Source: Candidatus Alloscillospira gallinarum (GTDB lineage Bacteria > Bacillota > Clostridia > Oscillospirales > Oscillospiraceae). Taken from it: a DNA stretch of 13,770 nucleotides. The translations under genes were made by a program, and so were the position numbers. Under the pieces are notes generated by a model. That model was not told where the DNA came from. It did no database searches and saw only the letters and a program-made list of their open reading frames with translations. This document shows positions 1 through 6,207 of the stretch, piece after piece. Location of the stretch: assembly GCA_904420055.1 (NCBI GenBank), contig CAJFTV010000165.1:1-13770 (forward strand), given 5' to 3'. How positions within the stretch are numbered: position 1 is the stretch's first letter; every line of letters begins with the position of its first letter.

Positions 1-10
1 AGAAACGGCA

Positions 11-487
11 TCAGAGTATTTTTTCCATTCCAATTTTCTGAACCTTAAGACCGATTTTCTCGTAAAACCTTAAAGCGCTTGTGTTGTCAGCCCATACATT
101 CAGTGTGACATTGTAGCAGCCGCATTCTTTTGCGTAGTTTAAGACATAGTCATACAGTGCTCTGCCTATGTGCTGGCCCCGGGCACTCTCGTCTACGCAC
201 AGGTCGTCAATGTAGAGGGTTTTTATATCTGTCAATATGTTGTCATCTAAAAACTGTTTGTGTATGCAGAATGCATAGCCCAGTATATTTCCGTCCTTTT
301 CCGCCACAAATACCGGCGTTGTGTCATCGGAAAGTATGTTTTGCAGTTCTGCGTCGTTGTATTTTTTTGTGCCTTGTTTGAATAAGTCGGGCCGGACGTC
401 ACTGTGGACTTTGCTCACGGCATAGAGCAGCCTGTCTATGACTGGAATGTCTTTCTCAGACGCCCGGCGTATTTTAAGGTTTTCCAT
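11..487 (-). CDS. GNAT-family N-acetyltransferase
   Basis: Predicted acetyl-CoA-dependent N-acetyltransferase of 158 residues, a normal single-domain GNAT length. The acetyl-CoA binding motif A is seen as LCVDESARGQHIGRAL (about residues 96-111), containing the RGQxIG pyrophosphate loop. Motif B is NTSALRFYEKIGLK (about 135-148), the usual ending of the fold. The start at 487 is chosen because an AAGGAG ribosome site lies about 8 bases upstream; the frame stays open for 15 more codons, but that extension has no ribosome site. The gene lies downstream of the cooC unit on the same strand but behind its terminator, and a possible extended -10 promoter sits in the gap, so it is probably transcribed alone. 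The substrate cannot be read from the sequence; small molecules and protein N-termini are both possible. Confidence 0.9.
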   Translation of the reverse strand: MENLKIRRASEKDIPVIDRLLYAVSKVHSDVRPDLFKQGTKKYNDAELQNILSDDTTPVFVAEKDGNILGYAFCIHKQFLDDNILTDIKTLYIDDLCVDESARGQHIGRALYDYVLNYAKECGCYNVTLNVWADNTSALRFYEKIGLKVQKIGMEKIL

Positions 488-574
488 TGTGTATTTCTCC
501 TTATTGTTTTTATATGGTACATATTGACGCACGGACAGGTGTGCGGTTTATTGAGCGAAATATTATTGAGTATT

Positions 575-583
575 ATTTTAACA
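575..583 (-). promoter_or_regulatory. possible extended -10 promoter for the GNAT gene
   Basis: On the minus strand the sequence TGTTAAAAT fits TGn plus a TAAAAT -10 box. No good -35 box is found 17 bases upstream (TTTCTT). The predicted start of transcription gives a leader of about 80 bases before the GNAT gene. Confidence 0.35.
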
Positions 584-616
584 CATCGTAAGTGCAGAAG
601 AAAAGTACTTCATTGC

Positions 617-675
617 AAAAAACAAGGACAAAACTGTGTAACGTCTCTTAAAGAGTATAACACGATTTTGTCCTT
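617..675 (-). terminator. rho-independent terminator of the cooC unit
   Basis: A perfect 10-base inverted repeat (AAGGACAAAA at 624-633 with TTTTGTCCTT at 666-675) encloses further pairs, GTGT with ACAC and CTCTT with AAGAG, giving one long imperfect hairpin. Read on the minus strand it starts 7 bases after the first CooC gene's stop codon and is followed by G and six T (617-622). It separates the cooC unit from the GNAT gene. Confidence 0.8.
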
Positions 676-682
676 ATGTTTT

Positions 683-1459
683 TCACTTTTCGGCAATGCC
701 CGCGTCAAGCTTTTCCTTTATCTGCCGTATTTCCTCAACTGCGGACTGGCAGTAGTCAAACGGTGAGCCTCCAGCCCTGTCTGCCTTTATAATATCCTCA
801 TCGTGGTGAATGAAACCGAGAAAGTCCTCGGACGGGATTTTTGAGAGGACAAAGTCCTCGTCCTCCTTACAGGTGATTTTATTTGCCACCACCTGTACCT
901 TTTTGACGCCCAACTCGCCCGCCAGACGTTTGATATTCTTGTATGTCTGCACACTCCGGGCCCCGGGCTCGATTACCACAATAAACTGGTCCATACCCGC
1001 GGTTGTACCGCGGCCCAGGTGTTCAAGGCCTGCCTCCATGTCCAGTATTACCACGTCGTCCCGGTACAGTACCATGTTTGTTATGAGCTGTTTCAGCATT
1101 ACGCTCTCAGGGCACACGCAGCCGCCTCCGCCTGTCTCAACAGTTCCTAAAACCAGGAGCTTTACACCGTTTTTAGTTTTGCCGTAGGTGTCCGGTATGT
1201 CGTCCACCTTTGGGTTGAGACGGTAAAAGAGATTGTTGTCGTCGGCGCCTGTGCGCTCCTGAATAAGGGCGCGCATGCGGCTTATTGGAACAATACTGTC
1301 CAGCTCCTCCTGTGAAAAGCCCAGGGCCAGGCCAAGGTTTGCGTCGGGGTCGGCGTCAGCCGCCAGGACCTTTCTGCCCTCCTGGGCGTAAAGCCGTGCC
1401 AGGGTGGAGGAGAGGGTGGTCTTGCCCACGCCGCCCTTGCCGGTAATTGCGATTTTCAT
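683..1459 (-). CDS. cooC: CooC/AcsF-like ATPase for CODH nickel insertion (copy 1)
   Basis: MinD-type P-loop ATPase of 258 residues that resembles CooC/AcsF, the cytoplasmic accessory proteins that use ATP to load nickel into carbon monoxide dehydrogenase or acetyl-CoA synthase. The N-terminus has the deviant Walker A motif GKGGVGKTT (residues 7-15) with the signature lysine, then AADADPDANLG (33-43). A CVC pair lies at 114-116; in characterised CooC a CXC pair binds metal across the dimer. The segment VVILDMEAGLEHLGRGT (about 136-152) matches the switch II and Walker B region of the family. The start at 1459 is preferred over an ATG three codons earlier because GGAG lies 9 bases upstream of it. 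It is the last gene of a three-gene unit, 107 bases after the 79-residue gene, and is followed by a terminator. No CODH gene is visible, so its client is inferred. Confidence 0.88.
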   Translation of the reverse strand: MKIAITGKGGVGKTTLSSTLARLYAQEGRKVLAADADPDANLGLALGFSQEELDSIVPISRMRALIQERTGADDNNLFYRLNPKVDDIPDTYGKTKNGVKLLVLGTVETGGGGCVCPESVMLKQLITNMVLYRDDVVILDMEAGLEHLGRGTTAGMDQFIVVIEPGARSVQTYKNIKRLAGELGVKKVQVVANKITCKEDEDFVLSKIPSEDFLGFIHHDEDIIKADRAGGSPFDYCQSAVEEIRQIKEKLDAGIAEK

Positions 1460-1566
1460 TGTCAGCATCTCCGTTCTGCCGTCGCATTTAAAGCTATTTC
1501 CCGCATAACCTCCGTGACGGCAAAGGGAGATTATGGCGCGTGTGCCGTGTATAATATCGGGACAGG

Positions 1567-1806
1567 TCAGCTCCAGGAATTTATGATTTCTATTATCTCC
1601 GTCTCATAATCCCCTGAGATATCCTCATACCTGCCGCCGGAGCGGACGTTTGTCTCCGCGCCGCGCACGCCGTTTTCATCAAATTCCCACACGTGATATG
1701 GGACGCCGCGGTATTCAAAATCTATGCTGGCGCAGCCGTCCTCCTCAGAGTACTGCATTTTCCAGTTCTTTTCCTTTAAAAACGCCTGTAATTTTTCAAG
1801 TCTCAT
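1567..1806 (-). CDS. small protein of unknown function between two cooC genes
   Basis: A 79-residue acidic soluble protein that I do not recognise. It starts with a short amphipathic helix (about 1-13), then a segment rich in aromatic and acidic residues (SIDFEYRGVPYHVWEFDENG, about 27-46), and ends in a second helix-like stretch (TEIIEIINSWS). There is no signal peptide, membrane segment or metal motif, and it has a single cysteine. It starts two bases after the upstream cooC copy's stop codon and has only a weak GGG ribosome site, so translation is probably coupled to that gene. Its place between two CODH-maturation ATPases suggests a role in the same process, but this is inference from context only. 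Confidence 0.75.
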   Translation of the reverse strand: MRLEKLQAFLKEKNWKMQYSEEDGCASIDFEYRGVPYHVWEFDENGVRGAETNVRSGGRYEDISGDYETEIIEIINSWS

Positions 1807-1808
1807 GC

Positions 1809-2579
1809 TTAAATACCCAGCTTATCTATTATGCCACGCAGCGCTTTTTTTATAGGCGAATCGTCCGGAACATTTACAGATGGAGTGCCCTCACCGTCAT
1901 ACTCAAATACGAGCTCATCGTGTGGCAGGACGCCTAAGAGGTTGAGACCGTACTTTTCTACCTCCTCCCGGACGCCGGGGTTTAATTCCTCCTCCGGAGA
2001 GCGGTTTATGATAAGACCCATGCTGCCGGGGTTTATACCAAGATTGTTTACAAGCTCCGCAATCCTGCCGGCAGCCTGTACTCCGCGGCGGGAGCAGTCG
2101 CTGACAAGGACCATGGCGTCCACGTGTGGCAGGACGCCGCGGCTTATGTGCTCCATGCCCGCCTCGTTGTCAACAACAATGTATGGGTAATTTGCCTCCA
2201 GCTTCTGGAGCTGGGTCTGCAATAGGCCGTTGACAAAGCAATAGCAGCCCTCACCCTGGGGGCGGCCCATTACCATGAGGTCAAAGTCCTCAGTCTTTGA
2301 GACAACCTGGTCGAGGCGCTCTTTGAGGTAGTCCTCTTTTGATACGCCCTCAGGTATCGGGCTTTTGCCGGGTATTCCGGAGAGCTCAAGCTCCTCTCTC
2401 ACCTGCCCGAGCGTGGGGCCAACAGAAACGCCCAGTACCTCGTTTAAATTAGCGTTTGCGTCTGCATCGACTGCCAGAAGCGGCTTTTTGCCGGTTTTTA
2501 CAAGGTGCTGGATAATCATGCCGCATATAGTTGTTTTTCCAACGCCGCCTTTGCCGGCGACAGCGAGAACAAATGCCAT
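1809..2579 (-). CDS. cooC: CooC-like nickel-insertion ATPase (copy 2)
   Basis: A second CooC-like ATPase, 256 residues, clearly diverged from copy 1. Walker A is GKGGVGKTT (residues 9-17), followed by AVDADANANLNEVLG (36-50). The metal-binding CXC pair is CYC at 112-114, and the Walker B/switch II segment is IVVDNEAGMEHISRG (about 134-148). The start is supported by AGGAGG 9 bases upstream. It is the first gene of the unit, 73 bases or so after a strong sigma-A-like promoter. The conserved cysteines and the MEHISRG signature separate it from plain MinD or ParA proteins. Two different CooC proteins side by side may serve two nickel enzymes (CODH and acetyl-CoA synthase, or two CODHs), as known for some carboxydotrophs and acetogens; which one serves which cannot be told here. 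Confidence 0.88.
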   Translation of the reverse strand: MAFVLAVAGKGGVGKTTICGMIIQHLVKTGKKPLLAVDADANANLNEVLGVSVGPTLGQVREELELSGIPGKSPIPEGVSKEDYLKERLDQVVSKTEDFDLMVMGRPQGEGCYCFVNGLLQTQLQKLEANYPYIVVDNEAGMEHISRGVLPHVDAMVLVSDCSRRGVQAAGRIAELVNNLGINPGSMGLIINRSPEEELNPGVREEVEKYGLNLLGVLPHDELVFEYDGEGTPSVNVPDDSPIKKALRGIIDKLGI

Positions 2580-2664
2580 AACATCATTCCTCCTGTGTAT
2601 TTAATCTGCCGTATAAATTTATAAGGCCAAAACGGTATTTAAAATATTATGTCTCCACACCTAT

Positions 2665-2692
2665 ATTATAAATTCAAACTTTCAAATATCAA
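2665..2692 (-). promoter_or_regulatory. sigma-A-type promoter of the cooC unit
   Basis: On the minus strand TTGATA (2687-2692) and TATAAT (2665-2670) are separated by 16 bases. Transcription would start near 2658, giving an untranslated leader of about 78 bases before the first cooC gene. No operator-like repeat was seen. Confidence 0.65.
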
Positions 2693-2836
2693 TGGCATAA
2701 TTATTGCAAAATATAAGAATTTAACAGAAAAAAGCTGTCATAACGTACTTTTATACATCTCCGTCAGGTCAAAGTCCTGTTTAATGGACATATAAGGTAG
2801 TAAAATTAAAATAATTATTATTTGGAGGTGAGGAAA

Positions 2837-4990
2837 ATGCAGGACATAATTCTCAAAAATCTGAGTGAGAGCCAGCGGGCAGCCGTCACGGAGACAGAAG
2901 GCTATGTGCGTGTTGTAGCCGGGGCAGGGTCCGGAAAGACAAAAACGCTGACGGCGAGATATATGTACCTTGCGGAGCTGTTGGGAGTGTCCACAGCGTC
3001 AATTCTCTGTGTCACTTTTACAAACAGGGCGGCAGGAGAGATGAAAAAGCGCATACGCCGCGTTTTGCCGGACAGGGACCTCGGGCGCATTACGACATTT
3101 CACGGCTTCTGTGTTTCCCTCTTGAAAGAGGATATAAGCCGCGTGGGCTATCCTACTACGTTTGTGGTGCTGGACGACAACGACAAGGGGGATATGCTTA
3201 AAAATATATTTGAGGATATGGGCATAACCTCCCAGGATATGACGGTACAGGAGGCGATTGACCACATAGGCTGGCGAAAAGGCGGCCGGGGATATGTGAA
3301 AACTATGATAGACATGGACCTTGAAAGGCTGCGGCGGCTGGAGAATACCGCATCGACATTAAAAGACAGGGTGCTGTACCGCTTTTTTTATGAACAGAGA
3401 AAGTGTTACGGGCTTGACTTTGACGACCTGATGTATTTCACACTTCACATTTTAAAGCGGTTTCCTGACGTCCGGGAGAAGTGGCAAAAGCGCATGGAAT
3501 ATGTCATGGTGGACGAGTTTCAGGATATAGACAAGGACCAGTATGAGCTGGCGGAGATACTCAGCGGACACCACAGAAATCTGTTTATCGTGGGCGACCC
3601 GGACCAGACTATTTACACATGGCGGGGAGCTGACGTGAACTTTATGCTGGAGTTCCCGTCAAAGCACCCGGAGACGAAAACTATTATGCTGACGGAGAAT
3701 TACAGGTCAACTCCCGAAATTTTGTCGGCGGCAAACGAACTCATTTCCAAAAACAAAAACAGAATGAAAAAGGAGCTCACAGCTGTTCGCCCTGCGGGGG
3801 ACAAGCCGCTTTACTACCACGGAAAGAGCCAGGCCGAGGAGGCAAAGTGGATAAGCGAGGAGATAAAAAAGGCTGTTTTAAACGGCATGGGCTACTCCGA
3901 TATTGCAGTGCTGTACCGGGCGCACTATGTGTCCAGGGCGATAGAGGAGGCGCTTATAAAGGAAAAAATTCCATATGTACTTTATTCCGGAGTGGAGTTT
4001 TACAAGCGAAAAGAGATAAAGGACGTAATATGCTATCTCAGAATGATACATACCGGGGACGACGCGGCGTTTCTCAGGACAGTAAATGAGCCCAAGCGCA
4101 AAGTGGGCAGGACGAGGATTGCGGCGCTGAAGGAGTATGCTCAGCTGCGCAATTGCAGCCTTTATGACGCACTGCGGGAGAATCTCGACACAAAGCTGTT
4201 TTCAGGCTGCGGGGCGAGAGACTATGTGCGCACCATTGAAAAGTACAGGGCCATATATACTCAGTTGTCGCTGACCGACCTGTTAAGCGGCCTTCTCGCC
4301 GACAGCGGCTATGAGAGCATGCTGCGCATTTCCGGGCAGGAGGACAGGCTGGACAACTTAGCGGAGCTGAAACAGGCGGTATACGACTATGAGGCGCGGG
4401 CAGGGGAAGATGTGACGCTGTCTGAGTACTTGAACCACGCGGCCCTTTTCAGCGGGATTGACGGAGACGATACGGCCGGAAAGGTAAAGCTGATGACGGT
4501 GCACGCGGCAAAAGGACTTGAGTTCCCGGCGGTTTTCCTTTGCGGTATGGCAGAGGGGGTATTTCCCACGAAAAAGACGAACACCAGGGAAAGGCTTGAG
4601 GAGGAACGGCGTCTTGCATATGTGGCGTTTACGAGGGCGGAGGACAGACTGTATATCAGCGACTCTGAGAGTATAAACCTGGGCGGCGGCAGACGGAGCC
4701 CATCGCGTTTTATACTGAATGCCGGGGAGGAAAATCTCCACTATGTAAATCCGCTCTCCCGGGAGCTGGTTGAGCAGACGGAGCTGGAGGCGAGACGTCT
4801 TGAGCCGGAAAACTGCGCCCCTGCCAAAAAGGGAGAGTATATAATAGGAGACAGGGTGGAGCACGAGATATTTGGACGGGGTGAGATAATTGGGTTCGGA
4901 GAGGGCGGAACGGGATACATAGTCCAGTTTGACGCTGTAGATACCCCAAGGACCATTTCCTTTTCCTGCCGTCTCACCGCTGTAGCTTAA
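2837..4990 (+). CDS. pcrA: UvrD/PcrA-type DNA helicase
   Basis: Superfamily 1A 3'-5' DNA helicase of 717 residues, close to the usual PcrA length. It unwinds DNA in repair and plasmid replication and removes recombinase filaments. Motifs in order: Q motif LSESQRAAV (9-17), Walker A AGAGSGKT (28-35), Ia TFTNRAAGEM (60-69), Ib TTFHGFC (86-92), Walker B DEFQD (227-231), III GDPDQTIYTWRGA (254-266), IV LTENYRST (about 286-293), V TVHAAKGLEF (about 554-563), VI YVAFTRAEDRLY (about 596-607). The last 50 residues (GDRVEHEIFGRG and on) form the Tudor-like tail that PcrA uses to bind RNA polymerase. The start at 2837 is set by GGAGG at 2824-2828; an upstream in-frame TTG lies before that site and is rejected. 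The gene stands alone and ends in a bidirectional terminator. The tail favours PcrA over Rep or RecB-like helicases. Confidence 0.93.
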   Translation: MQDIILKNLSESQRAAVTETEGYVRVVAGAGSGKTKTLTARYMYLAELLGVSTASILCVTFTNRAAGEMKKRIRRVLPDRDLGRITTFHGFCVSLLKEDISRVGYPTTFVVLDDNDKGDMLKNIFEDMGITSQDMTVQEAIDHIGWRKGGRGYVKTMIDMDLERLRRLENTASTLKDRVLYRFFYEQRKCYGLDFDDLMYFTLHILKRFPDVREKWQKRMEYVMVDEFQDIDKDQYELAEILSGHHRNLFIVGDPDQTIYTWRGADVNFMLEFPSKHPETKTIMLTENYRSTPEILSAANELISKNKNRMKKELTAVRPAGDKPLYYHGKSQAEEAKWISEEIKKAVLNGMGYSDIAVLYRAHYVSRAIEEALIKEKIPYVLYSGVEFYKRKEIKDVICYLRMIHTGDDAAFLRTVNEPKRKVGRTRIAALKEYAQLRNCSLYDALRENLDTKLFSGCGARDYVRTIEKYRAIYTQLSLTDLLSGLLADSGYESMLRISGQEDRLDNLAELKQAVYDYEARAGEDVTLSEYLNHAALFSGIDGDDTAGKVKLMTVHAAKGLEFPAVFLCGMAEGVFPTKKTNTRERLEEERRLAYVAFTRAEDRLYISDSESINLGGGRRSPSRFILNAGEENLHYVNPLSRELVEQTELEARRLEPENCAPAKKGEYIIGDRVEHEIFGRGEIIGFGEGGTGYIVQFDAVDTPRTISFSCRLTAVA

Positions 4991-5035
4991 AAAGCCAGAA
5001 GGCGGAACACATGTATGTTCCGCCTTCTGGCTTTT
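4989..5035. terminator. bidirectional terminator between pcrA and the TetR gene
   Basis: A perfect 20-base inverted repeat (4990-5009 with 5016-5035) has a 6-base loop. It starts inside the helicase stop codon TAA, has four T on the plus side and five A on the other, and lies between convergent genes, so it can end both transcripts. Confidence 0.9.
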
Positions 5036-5059
5036 AGGGAGGACTTAGACTTATAGAAA

Positions 5060-5623
5060 TCATTTATGATTGGAAGCGATTAAATTGGTGCTGAGCAGTT
5101 CTCCGACAGCTGTCTCCCAGGAAGAGGTATTGCCGTTTTCCTGCCACCAGTCAATGGAGCCCATAATGCCGGAGGTATAAAACTCAAGCATAAAGCTACT
5201 TGCCACGTCGTTGCGGTTAAATGTATCGGGAAAGACCTCGCATAAAAGGTCTTTAAAACCGCCCCGCACTTTGCTGCGGTATTCGGGACTTTTTTCCAAA
5301 TCTTTTATGATAGGCCAGTACTTCGCCCTTATCTCCGCGAGAGAGGAGGTTGTGCTGGCAAGCTGATTTACACTTATCTCCGGACCGCTTACGCGTATAT
5401 TGTCGTATACCTCCTGTGTCAGGCGGTATATGTACTCCTCAAGTTTGTGTCTGACGTCGTCAACGTCGCTGAAATACTGATAAAATGTGACGCGGCTGAC
5501 GCCCGCCTTCTCTGCAATTTCCTTTACCGTAATTTTGCCGCCGGGATTTGCGCTGTAAAGTGCCAAGTAGCCGTCTATGATTTTCTGCTTGGTTGCGTTT
5601 GTCTTTTTGGATTTCACACTCAT
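5060..5623 (-). CDS. TetR/AcrR-family transcriptional regulator
   Basis: DNA-binding regulator of 187 residues, a normal TetR length. The N-terminal helix-turn-helix is about residues 31-53, with ITVKEIAEKAGVSRVTFYQYF as its core (no more than the family signature is implied). The remainder is helical and should form the ligand-binding and dimer domain; it has no recognisable ligand motif. The start at 5623 is chosen because AGGAGG lies about 9 bases upstream, while the frame remains open further. No target gene lies beside it: the neighbour on the left is convergent, and on the right a noncoding stretch of nearly 600 bases separates it from nadE. A 24-base palindrome over its own -10 box suggests it represses itself. 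The ligand and other targets are unknown. Confidence 0.88.
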   Translation of the reverse strand: MSVKSKKTNATKQKIIDGYLALYSANPGGKITVKEIAEKAGVSRVTFYQYFSDVDDVRHKLEEYIYRLTQEVYDNIRVSGPEISVNQLASTTSSLAEIRAKYWPIIKDLEKSPEYRSKVRGGFKDLLCEVFPDTFNRNDVASSFMLEFYTSGIMGSIDWWQENGNTSSWETAVGELLSTNLIASNHK

Positions 5624-5689
5624 ATGGAAGTACCTCCTCCGTATGACTGCATAATACACAGTATAATGCTTGTTAAATTGCTTTGATTA

Positions 5690-5713
5690 GTTATATTACA
5701 TAAATAATATAAC
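5690..5713. promoter_or_regulatory. likely TetR operator (palindrome over the -10 box)
   Basis: GTTATATTA (5690-5698) and TAATATAAC (5705-5713) are perfect inverted 9-base arms around a 6-base spacer. The size and symmetry suit a TetR dimer, and the right arm covers the -10 box of the regulator's own promoter, so binding would block transcription. The site is AT-rich like its surroundings, which leaves some chance that it is coincidental. Confidence 0.6.
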
Positions 5714-5732
5714 ATGCCTGTTAAAAAATCAA
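5704..5732 (-). promoter_or_regulatory. promoter of the TetR gene
   Basis: On the minus strand TTGATT (5727-5732) and TATTAT (5704-5709) are 17 bases apart. Transcription would start near 5697, about 74 bases before the start codon. Confidence 0.65.
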
Positions 5733-5825
5733 TAATATTAGTTAAAAATTACTTAATCATAATACACAAAAGTAAAGAAAAAATTTGTGCGATATGGTAA
5801 AAGAAAAGTTTTATACGGAAAAAAA

Positions 5826-6031
5826 GACAAAAAAAACAGCTACCAAATTGGTAGCTGTTTTGGAACTAAAGGGGTAGTTCCGGTTCCCCGCCGGGCAAAG
5901 GGACAAGTTATAAGGAATAGGGAAACTTTATGAAACAAACAAGTAGCAGCCCGACTAAAAAAGCAACAAAATGAAAAAGGAGGAAAGCAAAATACTGTAC
6001 GAAGATCTATTTCACAGTGATTTTACTTTAT
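5826..6031 (-). ncRNA. candidate structured noncoding RNA of unknown family
   Basis: A minus-strand transcript of about 205 bases is predicted between a promoter (6038-6066) and a terminator (5829-5861). In order, the RNA has a 12-pair hairpin with one bulged C (6014-6026 with 5987-5998), then a CU-rich run with CCUCC (5974-5986) that could pair with ribosome binding sites. Next comes a long-range 7-pair stem GUCGGGC/GCCCGGC with one U-G pair (5949-5955 with 5890-5896), and a hairpin GGAACUA/UAGUUCC (5862-5881) whose CCCC loop can pair with GGGG just upstream (complement of 5886-5889), forming a possible pseudoknot. No ATG occurs on this strand within the transcript, which argues against a peptide. 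It does not look to me like tmRNA, SRP RNA, RNase P or 6S RNA. It could instead be a leader whose gene has been lost. Confidence 0.5.
5829..5861 (-). terminator. terminator of the candidate noncoding RNA
   Basis: A perfect 29-base palindrome (5833-5861, centred on 5847) forms a strong hairpin on the minus strand. It is followed there by eight T (5829-5836, partly within the arm) and then a second T-rich run. On the plus strand it has no T-tract. No protein gene on the minus strand lies upstream, so it implies an unannotated minus-strand transcript. Confidence 0.75.
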
Positions 6032-6037
6032 GCACAT

Positions 6038-6066
6038 ATTTTACATTGAAAAACTGTGGAAATCAA
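6038..6066 (-). promoter_or_regulatory. promoter of the candidate noncoding RNA
   Basis: On the minus strand TTGATT (6061-6066) and TAAAAT (6038-6043) are exactly 17 bases apart. Transcription would start near 6031. It diverges from the nadE promoter about 70 bases away. Confidence 0.5.
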
Positions 6067-6133
6067 TAGACAATATAGTAAAATCGTATAAAAATGATGT
6101 CGAGAAATTGTGCAAAATGACACAGGGGTTTCG

Positions 6134-6142
6134 TGGTATACT
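6134..6142 (+). promoter_or_regulatory. extended -10 promoter of nadE
   Basis: TGGTATACT fits TGn plus a TATACT -10 box (6137-6142). There is no clear -35 box, as is usual for extended -10 promoters. Transcription would begin near 6149, leaving a leader of about 60 bases with a small GGAC/GTCC hairpin. Confidence 0.5.
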
Positions 6143-6207
6143 CTAAATGGTAGAGTGCGGACTTTTGTCCTTGCTCCCGACATTTATATGCAGTGGGGTG
6201 TTGTCCT

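Noticed and set aside
1462..1506. A 14-codon leader peptide before the downstream cooC gene (minus strand), ending 2 bases before its start
   Set aside because: GGAGG is present but only 2 bases from the ATG, too close for normal initiation, and there is no attenuator hairpin.
5971..6069. A 32-codon plus-strand reading frame starting MKKEESKILY
   Set aside because: There is no ribosome site before the ATG, and its sequence lies opposite the better supported minus-strand RNA structure.
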